This document shows, in pieces, positions 44,896 through 53,987 of a DNA stretch of 64,000 nt. Location of the stretch: assembly GCF_000760295.1 (NCBI RefSeq), contig NZ_JNBA01000027.1, forward strand, positions 1 through 64,000. The letters run 5' to 3'. Positions within the stretch are counted from its first letter, which is position 1, and every line of letters starts with the position of its first letter. The notes beneath the pieces are model-generated. The model was given only the letters and a program-made list of their open reading frames with translations. It was not told where the DNA came from and did not search any database. The stretch is from Prochlorococcus sp. MIT 0701. Lineage in GTDB: Bacteria > Cyanobacteriota > Cyanobacteriia > PCC-6307 > Cyanobiaceae. The position numbers were made by a program, and so were the translations under genes.

Positions 44896-45515
44896 CAGCA
44901 GGCAGAACAACCCTCCGGTTGAAAAGCATTGAGACGATTACCTGCCCGTTCCAACCCAAGGCATTGAATCAGATCCAAACCCATCAGCACCTCATCAAGC
45001 ACTTGATCGACTAGGAGGCTCTCCTGCCGACTAAACACCCCGAGCACATGCGAGACCGTTCGAGCTCTACGTTCCTCAGAGGTACAACCTGGAGCACCGA
45101 TCCCGATGCGCAGACGACAAAAATCCTGGGTCCCCAGATGTTGAATCGCGCTGCGCAAACCATTGTGACCTCCTGCACTTCCCTGGGCGCGAAGCCGCAG
45201 TCGACCCAAAGGCAAATCCATGTCATCTACAAGCACCAGCAACTGATCAACCTCCAAGCCAAACCAATCGATGGCTGCACGAATCGCCCGACCGCTTTCA
45301 TTCATATAAGTCTGAGGCATCAGCAATCGAAGCCTCTCTGAGCCAACCCCTACTTCCGCCATCAGTCCATGGAATTTTGTTTGCGGCCGGAAACTGACTG
45401 ACTTCTGCCCAGCCAACTTATCGAGGGCCATGAAGCCGATGTTGTGACGGGTACCGACATACTTTGACCCTGGATTACCTAGGCCTACCAATAGACGTAA
45501 ACGACCCGGCCTCAT
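44895..45515 (-). CDS. pth: Peptidyl-tRNA hydrolase
   Basis: About 206 residues from the ATG at 45515 (MRPGRLRLLVGLGNPG); an upstream start at 45563 would overlap tatA by 41 bp. It recycles peptidyl-tRNA dropped by ribosomes. The conserved GLGNPGSKYVGTRHNIGF carries the catalytic His and Asn, followed by LLMPQTYMNESG, VLVDDMDLPLG and GSAGGHNGLRSAIQHLGTQD. The C-terminal tail extends past the usual core. Confidence 0.94.
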   Translation of the reverse strand: MRPGRLRLLVGLGNPGSKYVGTRHNIGFMALDKLAGQKSVSFRPQTKFHGLMAEVGVGSERLRLLMPQTYMNESGRAIRAAIDWFGLEVDQLLVLVDDMDLPLGRLRLRAQGSAGGHNGLRSAIQHLGTQDFCRLRIGIGAPGCTSEERRARTVSHVLGVFSRQESLLVDQVLDEVLMGLDLIQCLGLERAGNRLNAFQPEGCSAC

Positions 45516-45522
45516 ACCACTC

Positions 45523-45798
45523 TCAGCTGGCGGGAGGGTTTTTAGCCTCCTGAGGGGATTCACTTATTTCATTGGAATCTTGCTGCGTGGACTCTTCAGT
45601 CGCAGCCTGTTCGATGGACTCAGGTTCTGCCATCGTTTTATGAATCTCGCGCTCGAACTCCTTTGAGGCTGCCTGAAAACCTTTCAAGGTTTTCCCAAGG
45701 GTGCGACCAAACTCTGGAAGTCGTTTAGGTCCAAAGACAAGCAATGCTATGGCGCCGATAACCGCCATCTCGGGGAGACCGATGCCAAACACATTCAT
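45523..45798 (-). CDS. tatA: Twin-arginine translocase subunit TatA/E
   Basis: A 91-residue protein with the short N-terminal membrane helix (EMAVIGAIALLVFGPKRLPEF), the amphipathic helix LGKTLKGFQAASKEFEREI, and an acidic Q/E/S-rich tail. It forms the pore of the Tat pathway for folded proteins into periplasm or thylakoid lumen. It lies between psbH and pth on the same strand. Confidence 0.95.
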   Translation of the reverse strand: MNVFGIGLPEMAVIGAIALLVFGPKRLPEFGRTLGKTLKGFQAASKEFEREIHKTMAEPESIEQAATEESTQQDSNEISESPQEAKNPPAS

Positions 45799-45832
45799 AG
45801 ACGAACCTCAGCCCAGCAGAGCCGAGGACAAT

Positions 45833-46021
45833 CTATTCAAAGCTAATGCTTTGGAGGAGAAGCGACTGGTTGTAGATCTGCAAGATGGTCACCATGAAAA
45901 TCAGCAACATGAAGCCGATCCCAGCCATCACTGGGGTAGTTCCCCAACCTGGCACTACCTTGCCAGGGGCGTAGCCGGGTAGAGATTTGATCAGATTTCC
46001 CAGACGGGTGCTTTGAGCCAT
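45833..46021 (-). CDS. psbH: Photosystem II protein H
   Basis: A 62-residue single-helix PSII subunit needed for Q-site stability and assembly. It begins MAQSTRLGNLIKSLPGYAPG, has KVVPGWGTTPVMA before the helix GIGFMLLIFMVTILQIYN, and ends with a short tail. Threonine 5 matches the region phosphorylated in plants. Divergent from psbN, as is conserved in cyanobacteria and plastids. Confidence 0.96.
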   Translation of the reverse strand: MAQSTRLGNLIKSLPGYAPGKVVPGWGTTPVMAGIGFMLLIFMVTILQIYNQSLLLQSISFE

Positions 46022-46072
46022 AACGGAGCTTCGGTCTCGGATGGTGATTAAGCATGCCTACTGTAATGGTCA

Positions 46073-46090
46073 TAGTCCGCATACGGACTA
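46073..46090. promoter_or_regulatory. Palindrome TAGTCCG-CATA-CGGACTA between psbH and psbN
   Basis: A perfect 7-bp inverted repeat with a 4-bp centre, 18-36 bp before the psbN start and about 52-69 bp before psbH. It can be an operator for a dimeric regulator or a hairpin in the psbN leader. Confidence 0.45.
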
Positions 46091-46108
46091 ATCCTGTCGA
46101 GAGATGTG

Positions 46109-46252
46109 ATGGAAAACTCCTCCTCCGAGACCTACTCCCTGCTCATTGCCATGGTCACCATCACCTTCGGGCTGACCGGATACGGTCTCTACACAGCTTT
46201 TGGTCCTCCCTCAAAAGAACTCGAAGACCCCTTTGAAGAACACGAAGACTGA
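46109..46252 (+). CDS. psbN: PsbN protein
   Basis: A 47-residue frame from ATG 46109 to TGA 46250-46252: [20 protein letters not shown], then [15 protein letters not shown] and [12 protein letters not shown]. One membrane helix followed by the [22 protein letters not shown] tail is diagnostic. PsbN is an assembly factor of photosystem II rather than a structural subunit. Opposite in strand to psbH, the arrangement conserved in the psbB gene region. Confidence 0.96.
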   Translation: MENSSSETYSLLIAMVTITFGLTGYGLYTAFGPPSKELEDPFEEHED

Positions 46253-46260
46253 AGATCACA

Positions 46261-49200
46261 TCAATCGAAACGCTCAAGCAATAGTTCAGCCAACTCTCCA
46301 GGCTTCAGCTCTACCGCTTCGCCGAGACAGGACTCGTGAGCGCTACCAACCCGCCAAGTCTTCCCTACGGCCCAAGACTGGCGTGTTGCACCGGCATTAA
46401 GCACGCTGATCTTCAGCCGCCTTACTTCGGCATACGTCACAGCCAATGGAACCAGCTTTGAAGGCAGCGACGGCAATCCTGGCCATGACACCTTGAGATC
46501 AGAAGGCCCCAACCACCCAGGCTCTCGAAAAGCCAATGCTGCCTGAGGGACAGCCTCCCGACTCCAGCCATCAGGAACAGACATCAGTGCCAATCGCTGA
46601 CAATGCCAACCCCGATCAGCAGAGGGATCTGGCCAGGTAGCCCCTCTAAGCAGAGAAACACCAAGCCTGTCTGGGCACACCTGCGCACCCTGAGGGCCAT
46701 CCAATAACACCGCAAGGCCACCACCTGGCGCCGACGACTCGCTCGCCAACCAGGAGATCACAGGGACCTCCCAACGTGCTTGTTCTCTAGCAGTCATAGC
46801 CTCAGCAGGTCGTTCAATGACTCCACCGCTTGTATCCGCCGCCCATCGCACCGCTGAGCAAGCCAGGGGAACCTCCAAACGCAGTAACTCATGACTTTGA
46901 CGCCAATCCACGCCTAGACGCAGCTCGAGCCAGGGGCAATCAGCCCTCAGCTGCACATCAAGCCGCAGAGCACTGCTCCCGGCCCAACCTCGATAGACCA
47001 AGCGCGCTACAAGCGGTCCGCGCTCCACAAGCTCCATCGAACCATTCCAGTTCAGAGCCAACGGATGCTGGCGATAATCAGCCGCCAGATCCCAGGCATC
47101 CCAAAATTCGCCACGATCGCGAAAAAGGCCCCAGATCAGAGGTCCTGCTAACTGAGGTATCCCGTTCCGATCCCAGAGTTGCTGCAAGCCTTCGGCACCA
47201 AAATCAGCTTCCAACAGGCCATTACCAATCCGCCAACCACCTTCATCAAGGGGCTGAATCTGCACAGCCCCACGAACAGGTAAACCATCAGCACCATCTA
47301 AGGCCTTACCGACACAACGTTGAAGCGGAACTGCTGTCACCCCTTGCTGCACAGGCAACTGCACCCAGGTTCCGCCTCCCTTGGCCTCTTGGCATGGAAG
47401 CCTCCCATCTGCGCTGCCCCATTGGTCTCGGGGCAATCTCAGCACCGGCGACCAACGCTGTAGTGGCTGTAGAGCCATCCAGACCCAGCCCCCCTCGGAA
47501 GACTCTGGATCGAATCGATCGGAGCAGGAGACCCCACTGCGCAAAAGCTGCTGCAGATGCTGGTCGCGGCTCCGCCTTGACTCACGACATGACGATCGCC
47601 AGACCGGCTCAGCCTGCTCAAACACTTCAGGGATCGATGTACCTGGAAGGATGTCGTGAAATTGCTGAAAGAGCAAAGGCCGCCAATCTGGCAATGAAGA
47701 TACCGAGGTTCCAGGAACGTCAGTCCTATCGCCAAGATGGCAAGCCAGCAAAGCTATAGCTAGGTCTGCTTCCCTCAAAAGCCTTTCAAGGTGACGATTT
47801 TGACGCTTCTGATCGGGACGGGTCGTCGCACAACCGCGATGAAGCTCCAAATAGAGCTCATCACGCCACACCGGCAAAGTCTCAATATGAGCCTCAAGTG
47901 TCGCAAGATAAGACCTTACTGTGCTCGACCTCTGGGGTAAAGCCTGGGGATGATCCTCCCAAAGCTGCAGCTGCTCCAGCATTTCCGCAGTGGGACCACC
48001 TCCATGGTCGCCAACTCCCGGAACCCACAAAGCCTCTTCAACAGCGGTAGACGCCTGCCAAGACCGCTGCTCGCGAAGCATGGCCATCGGATTCCCATCA
48101 GTGCCAATTGGCGGAAGCATCAGCGCTAGTACCTCAGCCTGTCCACGACTGCACCAACGAAACAGTCGATGCGGGAAGGGATTGCTGGCATTCCAGGCCA
48201 GTTTATGGGTGCAGAACCAACGGATTCCTGTCTGGGTAGCTACCGCTGGCAATCCAGCGGCAAAGCCAAAGCTGTCTGGAAGCCAGGCCAACTGATGGGA
48301 CCACTCCGGAAATGCTGATCGGCTGTACTGCTGTCCAAGCGTGAACTGTCGCCAAAGCGAAGCAGTGCTCACCAGTACACAATCAGTCTCGACCCAAGGG
48401 CCATTGATCGGCTCCCAACGACCTGCCCTACTTGCATCCTGAAGCGCAGCAAACAAAGTTGGACGGTGATGTTCAACCCACTGATAGAGAGCAGGCGAGG
48501 AGTGGCTGAAATGGAAATCAGGAAATCGCTGCATCAGGTGCAGCACAGAACGGAACGTGCGCTCTGCCGCCTGCCAGGTGTCAGCCACTGACCACAGCCA
48601 GGCCAAATCAAGATGGGCATGGCCGATCCAATGGATCAGCCCCGGCGGCCGCGCTGCATTGCGTAGTTGCTGGTCGACAGCCACGGTTGCCTCCTGACTG
48701 TGCGGATCCAGCTCAAGCCAAGCCTCCGGCAACACCTCTCCCGCCTCTAAATAGAGCGCCAGCGCTTCAGGCAGCAGAACCTGATCTGGATCCACTGCAA
48801 CGGCCCTGGGTTCCAGCACCAACTCACTATTGATCAACGCGCCATCGTCATGGCTAGGACTCCTCAACTCCAGCAACAGTGTTAAAGGTCGCTCCAAACG
48901 GATCGATTCAGGAAGGCTCCAACGACAAGTGGTATCGAACAGATCCCCCTCATGCACCAACACACCATCCACCCACAGCCGCATCTGATCAGCCCACCAA
49001 CCCAAGACCAGCCGCAAACAACTGGCTTGAGCTTGTCGCCAGTCTTCAGGACAAAGGATCTCCTGCTGCAATTGCAGCCATACTCCGCCTCGAGGCCAGA
49101 CCAATAAACCTCTGTTAAACCAGTCGGGTCGATGGATTTGAGCCCAATCATCGTGAAGCAGAGACAGCCGATCACGATCCCCTGCGCGATACCAACCTGG

Positions 49201-49299
49201 CTTGAGATCCCGCCGAGAGCGACTTCGAAAAGTTTCAATCCACGCCAATCGTCGGGCTTGAAGCTGCTTCTGCATCCCTAAGCGTCCTCTATGCCCCAT
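46261..49299 (-). CDS. GH38 alpha-mannosidase
   Basis: A 1012-residue glycoside hydrolase of family 38. The catalytic domain shows WIGHAHLDLAWLW (zinc ligands), FHFSHSSPALYQWVE, PINGPWVETDCVL, WLPDSFGFAAGLP and HDILPGTSIPEVFEQ, followed by the middle helical domain and a long beta-rich C-terminal region. No signal peptide is seen, so it is probably cytoplasmic and degrades mannosides such as glycan or compatible-solute derivatives. It sits between psbN and psbI, on the opposite strand to both. Confidence 0.9.
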   Translation of the reverse strand: MGHRGRLGMQKQLQARRLAWIETFRSRSRRDLKPGWYRAGDRDRLSLLHDDWAQIHRPDWFNRGLLVWPRGGVWLQLQQEILCPEDWRQAQASCLRLVLGWWADQMRLWVDGVLVHEGDLFDTTCRWSLPESIRLERPLTLLLELRSPSHDDGALINSELVLEPRAVAVDPDQVLLPEALALYLEAGEVLPEAWLELDPHSQEATVAVDQQLRNAARPPGLIHWIGHAHLDLAWLWSVADTWQAAERTFRSVLHLMQRFPDFHFSHSSPALYQWVEHHRPTLFAALQDASRAGRWEPINGPWVETDCVLVSTASLWRQFTLGQQYSRSAFPEWSHQLAWLPDSFGFAAGLPAVATQTGIRWFCTHKLAWNASNPFPHRLFRWCSRGQAEVLALMLPPIGTDGNPMAMLREQRSWQASTAVEEALWVPGVGDHGGGPTAEMLEQLQLWEDHPQALPQRSSTVRSYLATLEAHIETLPVWRDELYLELHRGCATTRPDQKRQNRHLERLLREADLAIALLACHLGDRTDVPGTSVSSLPDWRPLLFQQFHDILPGTSIPEVFEQAEPVWRSSCRESRRSRDQHLQQLLRSGVSCSDRFDPESSEGGWVWMALQPLQRWSPVLRLPRDQWGSADGRLPCQEAKGGGTWVQLPVQQGVTAVPLQRCVGKALDGADGLPVRGAVQIQPLDEGGWRIGNGLLEADFGAEGLQQLWDRNGIPQLAGPLIWGLFRDRGEFWDAWDLAADYRQHPLALNWNGSMELVERGPLVARLVYRGWAGSSALRLDVQLRADCPWLELRLGVDWRQSHELLRLEVPLACSAVRWAADTSGGVIERPAEAMTAREQARWEVPVISWLASESSAPGGGLAVLLDGPQGAQVCPDRLGVSLLRGATWPDPSADRGWHCQRLALMSVPDGWSREAVPQAALAFREPGWLGPSDLKVSWPGLPSLPSKLVPLAVTYAEVRRLKISVLNAGATRQSWAVGKTWRVGSAHESCLGEAVELKPGELAELLLERFD

Positions 49300-49338
49300 A
49301 AGATGTCATCGATGTACTAGAAGCTGAACGGTCTCTCC

Positions 49339-49458
49339 ATGCTCGCCCTCAAGCTCTCCGTTTACTCGGTCGTCTTCTTCTTCATTGCGGTTTTCGTCTT
49401 CGGCTTCTTGGCCAGCGATCCTTCGAGGACACCAGCCCGTAAGGATCTCGAAGACTGA
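49339..49458 (+). CDS. psbI: Photosystem II reaction centre protein I
   Basis: A 39-residue frame: [20 protein letters not shown], then [19 protein letters not shown]. The single helix and the [18 protein letters not shown] tail are diagnostic of PsbI, the small subunit next to D1/CP43. It is divergent from the GH38 gene with a 39-bp gap. Confidence 0.96.
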   Translation: MLALKLSVYSVVFFFIAVFVFGFLASDPSRTPARKDLED

Positions 49459-49563
49459 AAACCTTTGCAAGCGAAACTTCTCGGGTCACGCAACACACTG
49501 GACTGAGGTCTGCTCAGATCTTCCATCAATTGTGGGAAGATCAGCTGCCCCAGCTGAAGCCTA

Positions 49564-52500
49564 TTGGCGGCGAAAAGTCCCCCAACCCTTCTCGTTGGAC
49601 TCTTACTTGCGACAGGGTTAATCCCTGCTGAAGCAAATTCTCAGCCAAGCAACTCATACAAAGAAGGCACCTCCTCGCCCACCCAAGCGGCTCCCATCGC
49701 AATACCAGCGAGGCAGATTGGGCAATCAACAGGCCTTCAACAACAGTCCAGCCTTCCAGAACAATCTCCCGAACCTCCACGAGAGCTCAAACTTCGGGCT
49801 AACCGTCAACGCTATGACGCCAGACAAGAGCGTTTTATCGCTGAAGGGAACGTCAAGGCCGTTCTCAATGGAGGCGTCCTTCATGCAGACCGCATTGAGT
49901 TCGACAGCAACTTCAACACCCTTTATGCCAGGGGTAGCGTTAATTTCCGCAAGGGATCTCAGTACTTCCAAGCCAGTTCCCTGCGCTACAGCCTGATTCA
50001 AAAAGAAGGTGAACTTGAGGACGTCTATGGCGTTCTAGACCTCGACAGCGCAGCAATCGACCTTGGCCCCACTTCACCCGATGCAGCTCAGATCCCACAA
50101 AACCCCTCAACGCCAAGACGGCTCCTAGCAATACAAGAAAGCGAAAGCCTCGGATTCCCCACCGCTTTAGACATTGAGTTAAACAGCACCACGGCTGGAG
50201 CTATCAGCAACCAGACCGCTTCAACAACGATCTGGAATCAAACTCTTGCCCAAAACAATCAATGGGTACAGCCAGATCAGCCACCGCAATCGTCCGAGAC
50301 ATCTCGACAAGACGAAAACAATCAACCAGGCATGGCCTGTCCACCTGTGCTGCCGCCGATACCAGACTGGCATCCCCATCCCTGGGCTGTAACGGCTTGG
50401 GGTGGCCAGATGATTGATTCAAATTTTGGAGACACCTTTCTGTTCAATGGCCGAATGAGGGAGGAATATCTACTGGGCCTTGGTCTACAGAAAAGAATCG
50501 CTCGTGCAGGCCCCTTCGCTCTTGAACTAGAAGCAGACCTCTTTGCTCACAATGCCAACCAACAAGCTGGAGGAGAATTCAATCAATCAGTACCATTTTC
50601 AGACACACCTGCCCAGAGCTTTGGTGAAGGTGTGCTGGGTATCGGTGCACGGCTATGGGTGCAACCGTGGTTGAGTTTTGGCGTGATCGAGGGAATCAGC
50701 TTCAACACGACCTATAGCAACTATGAAAAGACATACCGAGAGAACTATGCAAAATTGCTCAACTATCTGAGCTTTGAGCTTGAAGCCGCAGTCTCACAAC
50801 AACTCTCTCTTGTGGGACGCATTCACCATCGCTCAGGAGCCTTCGGCACCTATAGCGGTGTCAAGGAAGGAAGTAATGCTTACCTTGTTGGCTTGAGATA
50901 CCGCTGGGGCAAAGACAACACAGCACCGCAGCAAGTTGACGTTCCGCCACCACTGGGTTGTCCTGACCCCGATCGTGCTAATCGAACAACTCGCCAAGGA
51001 CTTCAAGAGACACTTGAGTCGATCACCCTTGGGGAGGGTGACCCTAAAGCCCAAGCAGAGGCTCTCCCCCTTGGCACTACTCCTCCCCAAGCTGTTGCCA
51101 CACGACAAAGACTCGCCCAGACGAATTCATCGACGCTCTCTCCAGCAGAGCAAGAAGCATTGCGCGCCAAGGCAATTGCCAAGATCGATCAACGTATTAG
51201 CAGCATCCAGTTCCAACAAGCTCTCACCATTGAGAGGCGACAGGGCGTTGGTCCGACAACAGGCAATATCGCAGAAAAAAACAAATACGGCGGAGTTCGC
51301 GCTTCTCAGCTCAAGCAACAGGGAGCCAGCAAACTCATCACTGGTTCTATCAGCCGCTGGAGGATTCAAGCCGCCAAGGTCACGATCAGCCCAGAGGGAT
51401 GGAAAGCAGACCGCATGGGCTTCTCAAATGATCCCTACACACCTTCTCAAACGCGGATTGATGCCGAAGATGTGATTGCCACTGAAGAACCTAGTGGGGA
51501 CATTGTGATCCAAAGCCGCCGCAATCGACTCATTGTAGAGGAACGTTTTCCTATCCCAGTCTCCAGAACCCAAACCATCAAAAAGCAGGAAGAGGTTGAG
51601 AACCGTTGGGTATTTGGCATCGACAATGAAGACCGAGACGGTTTCTTTGTCGGCCGTGATCTAAAACCTATTGAGCTGACAAAGAACTACACCCTCTCCC
51701 TCCAGCCTCAATTCCTCCTAGAGCGAGCCATCGACGGAGAGACAAAAAGCTACGTCGCGCCTGGCAGCTCGATTGACAGCAGCAAAACAACACAGCCAAT
51801 TACGGCTGCTGACTTATTCGGCCTAGAAGCAGAATTAACTGGGAAAACTTGGGGGTGGGATGTTGATATTAATGCTGATATAAGTACCTTTAATCCTCTA
51901 AATATTGCTAATGGTAGCCGCTACTGGGGTGATTTAAAAAGGGACTTTGACATCCCCTGGATTGGTTCTTTGCAGGCCAACCTTTTTGCGGCTTATCGCT
52001 ACGAAGCCTGGAATGGATCCCTAGGAGAAACTGATATTTATTCAGCCTATGGGGCTTTCCTCCAAAAGAAAGGTGATTGGGCATGGGGCAAACTGACTAA
52101 CAACTATCTCCTTAGAGCAGGCGCAGGTAACTATCAAGCAGAAGAGTTCAAAAGTGAAAATCTTTCTGACCTCTGGCGCGCTAATTTCTACGGGTCATTA
52201 AACAGCAGCTATCCACTATGGATCGGCAAATCTGCTGCCCTAACACCTGAAGCAGCATACCGCTACTCACCTGTAGCAATCGTACCTGGACTTAGATTCA
52301 ACACTAATCTCAAAACCACCTTTGATGCCTATGGCGATGGAGAGCGAAAAGCCACCATTGGTCTTACCGGAGGACCAGCGCTCACACTTGGGACATTCAG
52401 CAAGCCATTCTTAGACTTTACTCGTTTATCTATTAGTGGTGGGGGCACCTTAAAACAAGGCTCTAGCCCATTTAAATTTGACCAAAACATTGATCTCGCC

Positions 52501-52791
52501 ACCCTAGGAATCGGCCTGACACAGCAAATCGCAGGACCTTTACTTCTTAATACCGGCGTCGCTTACAACGTAGACCCTAATTCACCTTATTACGGCGACA
52601 TCATTAACTCAAACATCGAACTGCGCTGGCAACGTCGTTCCTATGACTTCGGTTTCTACTTCAACCCCTACAAAGGCATCGGCGGCTTTCGTTTCCGTCT
52701 CAATGATTTCAACTTCACCGGCACCGGCGTACCTTTTGTTCCCTATACACCCATCAATCAATTCGATCAATTTGAAGAACACCTCTTCTAA
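49564..52791 (+). CDS. LptD-like outer-membrane protein (OstA domain plus DUF3769)
   Basis: A 1075-residue protein. A TTG at 49564 is used because an in-frame TGA lies three codons upstream and no ATG is close; it yields a signal peptide (LLVGLLLATGLIPAEA). Residues about 70-165 are an LptA/OstA-like domain (LKLRANRQRYDARQERFI, AEGNVKAVLNGGVLHADRIE). A Q/P/S-rich region, an inserted beta-barrel-like part (residues 270-460) and the large C-terminal barrel-type domain (from about 680) follow. It matches the cyanobacterial DUF3769/LptD type that inserts lipopolysaccharide into the outer membrane. The region 380-460 could be an insertion relative to relatives. Confidence 0.85.
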   Translation: MAAKSPPTLLVGLLLATGLIPAEANSQPSNSYKEGTSSPTQAAPIAIPARQIGQSTGLQQQSSLPEQSPEPPRELKLRANRQRYDARQERFIAEGNVKAVLNGGVLHADRIEFDSNFNTLYARGSVNFRKGSQYFQASSLRYSLIQKEGELEDVYGVLDLDSAAIDLGPTSPDAAQIPQNPSTPRRLLAIQESESLGFPTALDIELNSTTAGAISNQTASTTIWNQTLAQNNQWVQPDQPPQSSETSRQDENNQPGMACPPVLPPIPDWHPHPWAVTAWGGQMIDSNFGDTFLFNGRMREEYLLGLGLQKRIARAGPFALELEADLFAHNANQQAGGEFNQSVPFSDTPAQSFGEGVLGIGARLWVQPWLSFGVIEGISFNTTYSNYEKTYRENYAKLLNYLSFELEAAVSQQLSLVGRIHHRSGAFGTYSGVKEGSNAYLVGLRYRWGKDNTAPQQVDVPPPLGCPDPDRANRTTRQGLQETLESITLGEGDPKAQAEALPLGTTPPQAVATRQRLAQTNSSTLSPAEQEALRAKAIAKIDQRISSIQFQQALTIERRQGVGPTTGNIAEKNKYGGVRASQLKQQGASKLITGSISRWRIQAAKVTISPEGWKADRMGFSNDPYTPSQTRIDAEDVIATEEPSGDIVIQSRRNRLIVEERFPIPVSRTQTIKKQEEVENRWVFGIDNEDRDGFFVGRDLKPIELTKNYTLSLQPQFLLERAIDGETKSYVAPGSSIDSSKTTQPITAADLFGLEAELTGKTWGWDVDINADISTFNPLNIANGSRYWGDLKRDFDIPWIGSLQANLFAAYRYEAWNGSLGETDIYSAYGAFLQKKGDWAWGKLTNNYLLRAGAGNYQAEEFKSENLSDLWRANFYGSLNSSYPLWIGKSAALTPEAAYRYSPVAIVPGLRFNTNLKTTFDAYGDGERKATIGLTGGPALTLGTFSKPFLDFTRLSISGGGTLKQGSSPFKFDQNIDLATLGIGLTQQIAGPLLLNTGVAYNVDPNSPYYGDIINSNIELRWQRRSYDFGFYFNPYKGIGGFRFRLNDFNFTGTGVPFVPYTPINQFDQFEEHLF

Positions 52792-52800
52792 TTGGCTTGA

Positions 52801-53256
52801 TCATGGAGCACCTCCATAAATCAAATGACTACCGGTTAGATCAGCACCGGCAAACTGCATTCCTTCCGTACGCACATCTGGCGAGTAAGCATTGATCACC
52901 ACAGCCTCACGTAAGTCTGCACGCCGCAAGTCTGTCCCACTCAACTCAGCATTCGTGAGCATTGCCCTATTGAGCTGAGCATCATCCAAGCGAGCCCCAC
53001 TTAGATCAGCACCCTCAAGATTCGCTCCCTCGAGACGAGCGCCCCGCAGATCAGCATCGCGAAGGTCTACACCAATCAAATGAGCATCACGGAGGTCTGC
53101 CCCGCGCAAATCACAACTCCTACAGGCTCCGAATTGATGCAACTGCTCCATCTGTGTTGTGAAAGGCTCAACGTTGAGCGACACAACTGGCGCCGCAAAC
53201 GCTGGAGAAGCTGACAAGACGAGCACCATGGTGCAGATGCAAGGGGGAGGAACCAT
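52801..53256 (-). CDS. Secreted pentapeptide-repeat protein
   Basis: A 151-residue protein with a signal peptide (ending near SPAFAAPV) and about twelve consecutive A(D/N)LxX repeats such as RGADLRDAHLIGVDLRDADL. Such repeats fold into a right-handed quadrilateral beta-helix. Two cysteines (GACRSCDLRG) precede the repeats. Lumenal or periplasmic location is likely; function is unknown. Converges on the LptD-like gene. Confidence 0.88.
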   Translation of the reverse strand: MVPPPCICTMVLVLSASPAFAAPVVSLNVEPFTTQMEQLHQFGACRSCDLRGADLRDAHLIGVDLRDADLRGARLEGANLEGADLSGARLDDAQLNRAMLTNAELSGTDLRRADLREAVVINAYSPDVRTEGMQFAGADLTGSHLIYGGAP

Positions 53257-53354
53257 GACCAGCTCGACTTTCTCTTTTCATAGACACGCTGCAAATGATC
53301 TGCCGCAGCAAATCACTAAAAAATTCAATCTTCCGTCTCCTCAACAAACAACCT

Positions 53355-53987
53355 TCAATGCAGCGACGCCACAAAATCATTGAGGTATGGGAGGTCCGCC
53401 ATCGTGCGCTTTAGGGCTGCGTCCTGAGCCACCAACTGAGATGTGGCATCCCAACGTCCGCTAAGCAGCATCTCGAGAGGGCCAGACTCAAGCTGTAGAT
53501 CCCATGATCCTGTAGCACTCGTCAACTGCTGAGTCTGAAGATTGAAGCCCCAGCTCTGCGACGGATCCGCGGCCACCGCCTGCTGCAAGGCATCAATCTG
53601 AGCAAGGGCGACAGTTGCACATGGAATTCCCAGCGCCAGACAGTTGCCATAGAAGATCTCTGCAAAGCCCTGACCAATCAGCGCACGGATACCCCAGCGC
53701 ATCAGGGCTTGAGGTGCATGTTCACGACTAGAACCACAGCCGAAATTATCATTAACAACCAAGATCGAAGCACCCTGATGAACCGTCAGGTCGAAGGGAT
53801 GTGAACCGCCCAGTTCCAAGCGATCATCCTCAAAAACCTGATCCCCCAGCGCCTCGAAACTCACACACTTAAGGAACCGGGCCGGGATGATCCGATCCGT
53901 GTCAATGTCGTCACCACGCAACATCAGGGCACGGCCACGCACCTGGTCTATAGAGCCATGGGGGAAAGGTATGGCCTCAATCGTCAT
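53355..53987 (-). CDS. leuD: 3-isopropylmalate dehydratase small subunit
   Basis: A 210-residue subunit of isopropylmalate isomerase in leucine synthesis. It shows [39 protein letters not shown] and [22 protein letters not shown]. The ATG overlaps the leuC stop by 4 bp, so the two subunits are coupled. Confidence 0.96.
   Translation of the reverse strand: MTIEAIPFPHGSIDQVRGRALMLRGDDIDTDRIIPARFLKCVSFEALGDQVFEDDRLELGGSHPFDLTVHQGASILVVNDNFGCGSSREHAPQALMRWGIRALIGQGFAEIFYGNCLALGIPCATVALAQIDALQQAVAADPSQSWGFNLQTQQLTSATGSWDLQLESGPLEMLLSGRWDATSQLVAQDAALKRTMADLPYLNDFVASLH

Noticed and set aside
46830-47759. Long plus-strand frame (309 codons) inside the GH38 gene
   Set aside because: It is antisense to a well-supported alpha-mannosidase and has low-complexity, non-protein-like composition (His, Gln and Pro rich).
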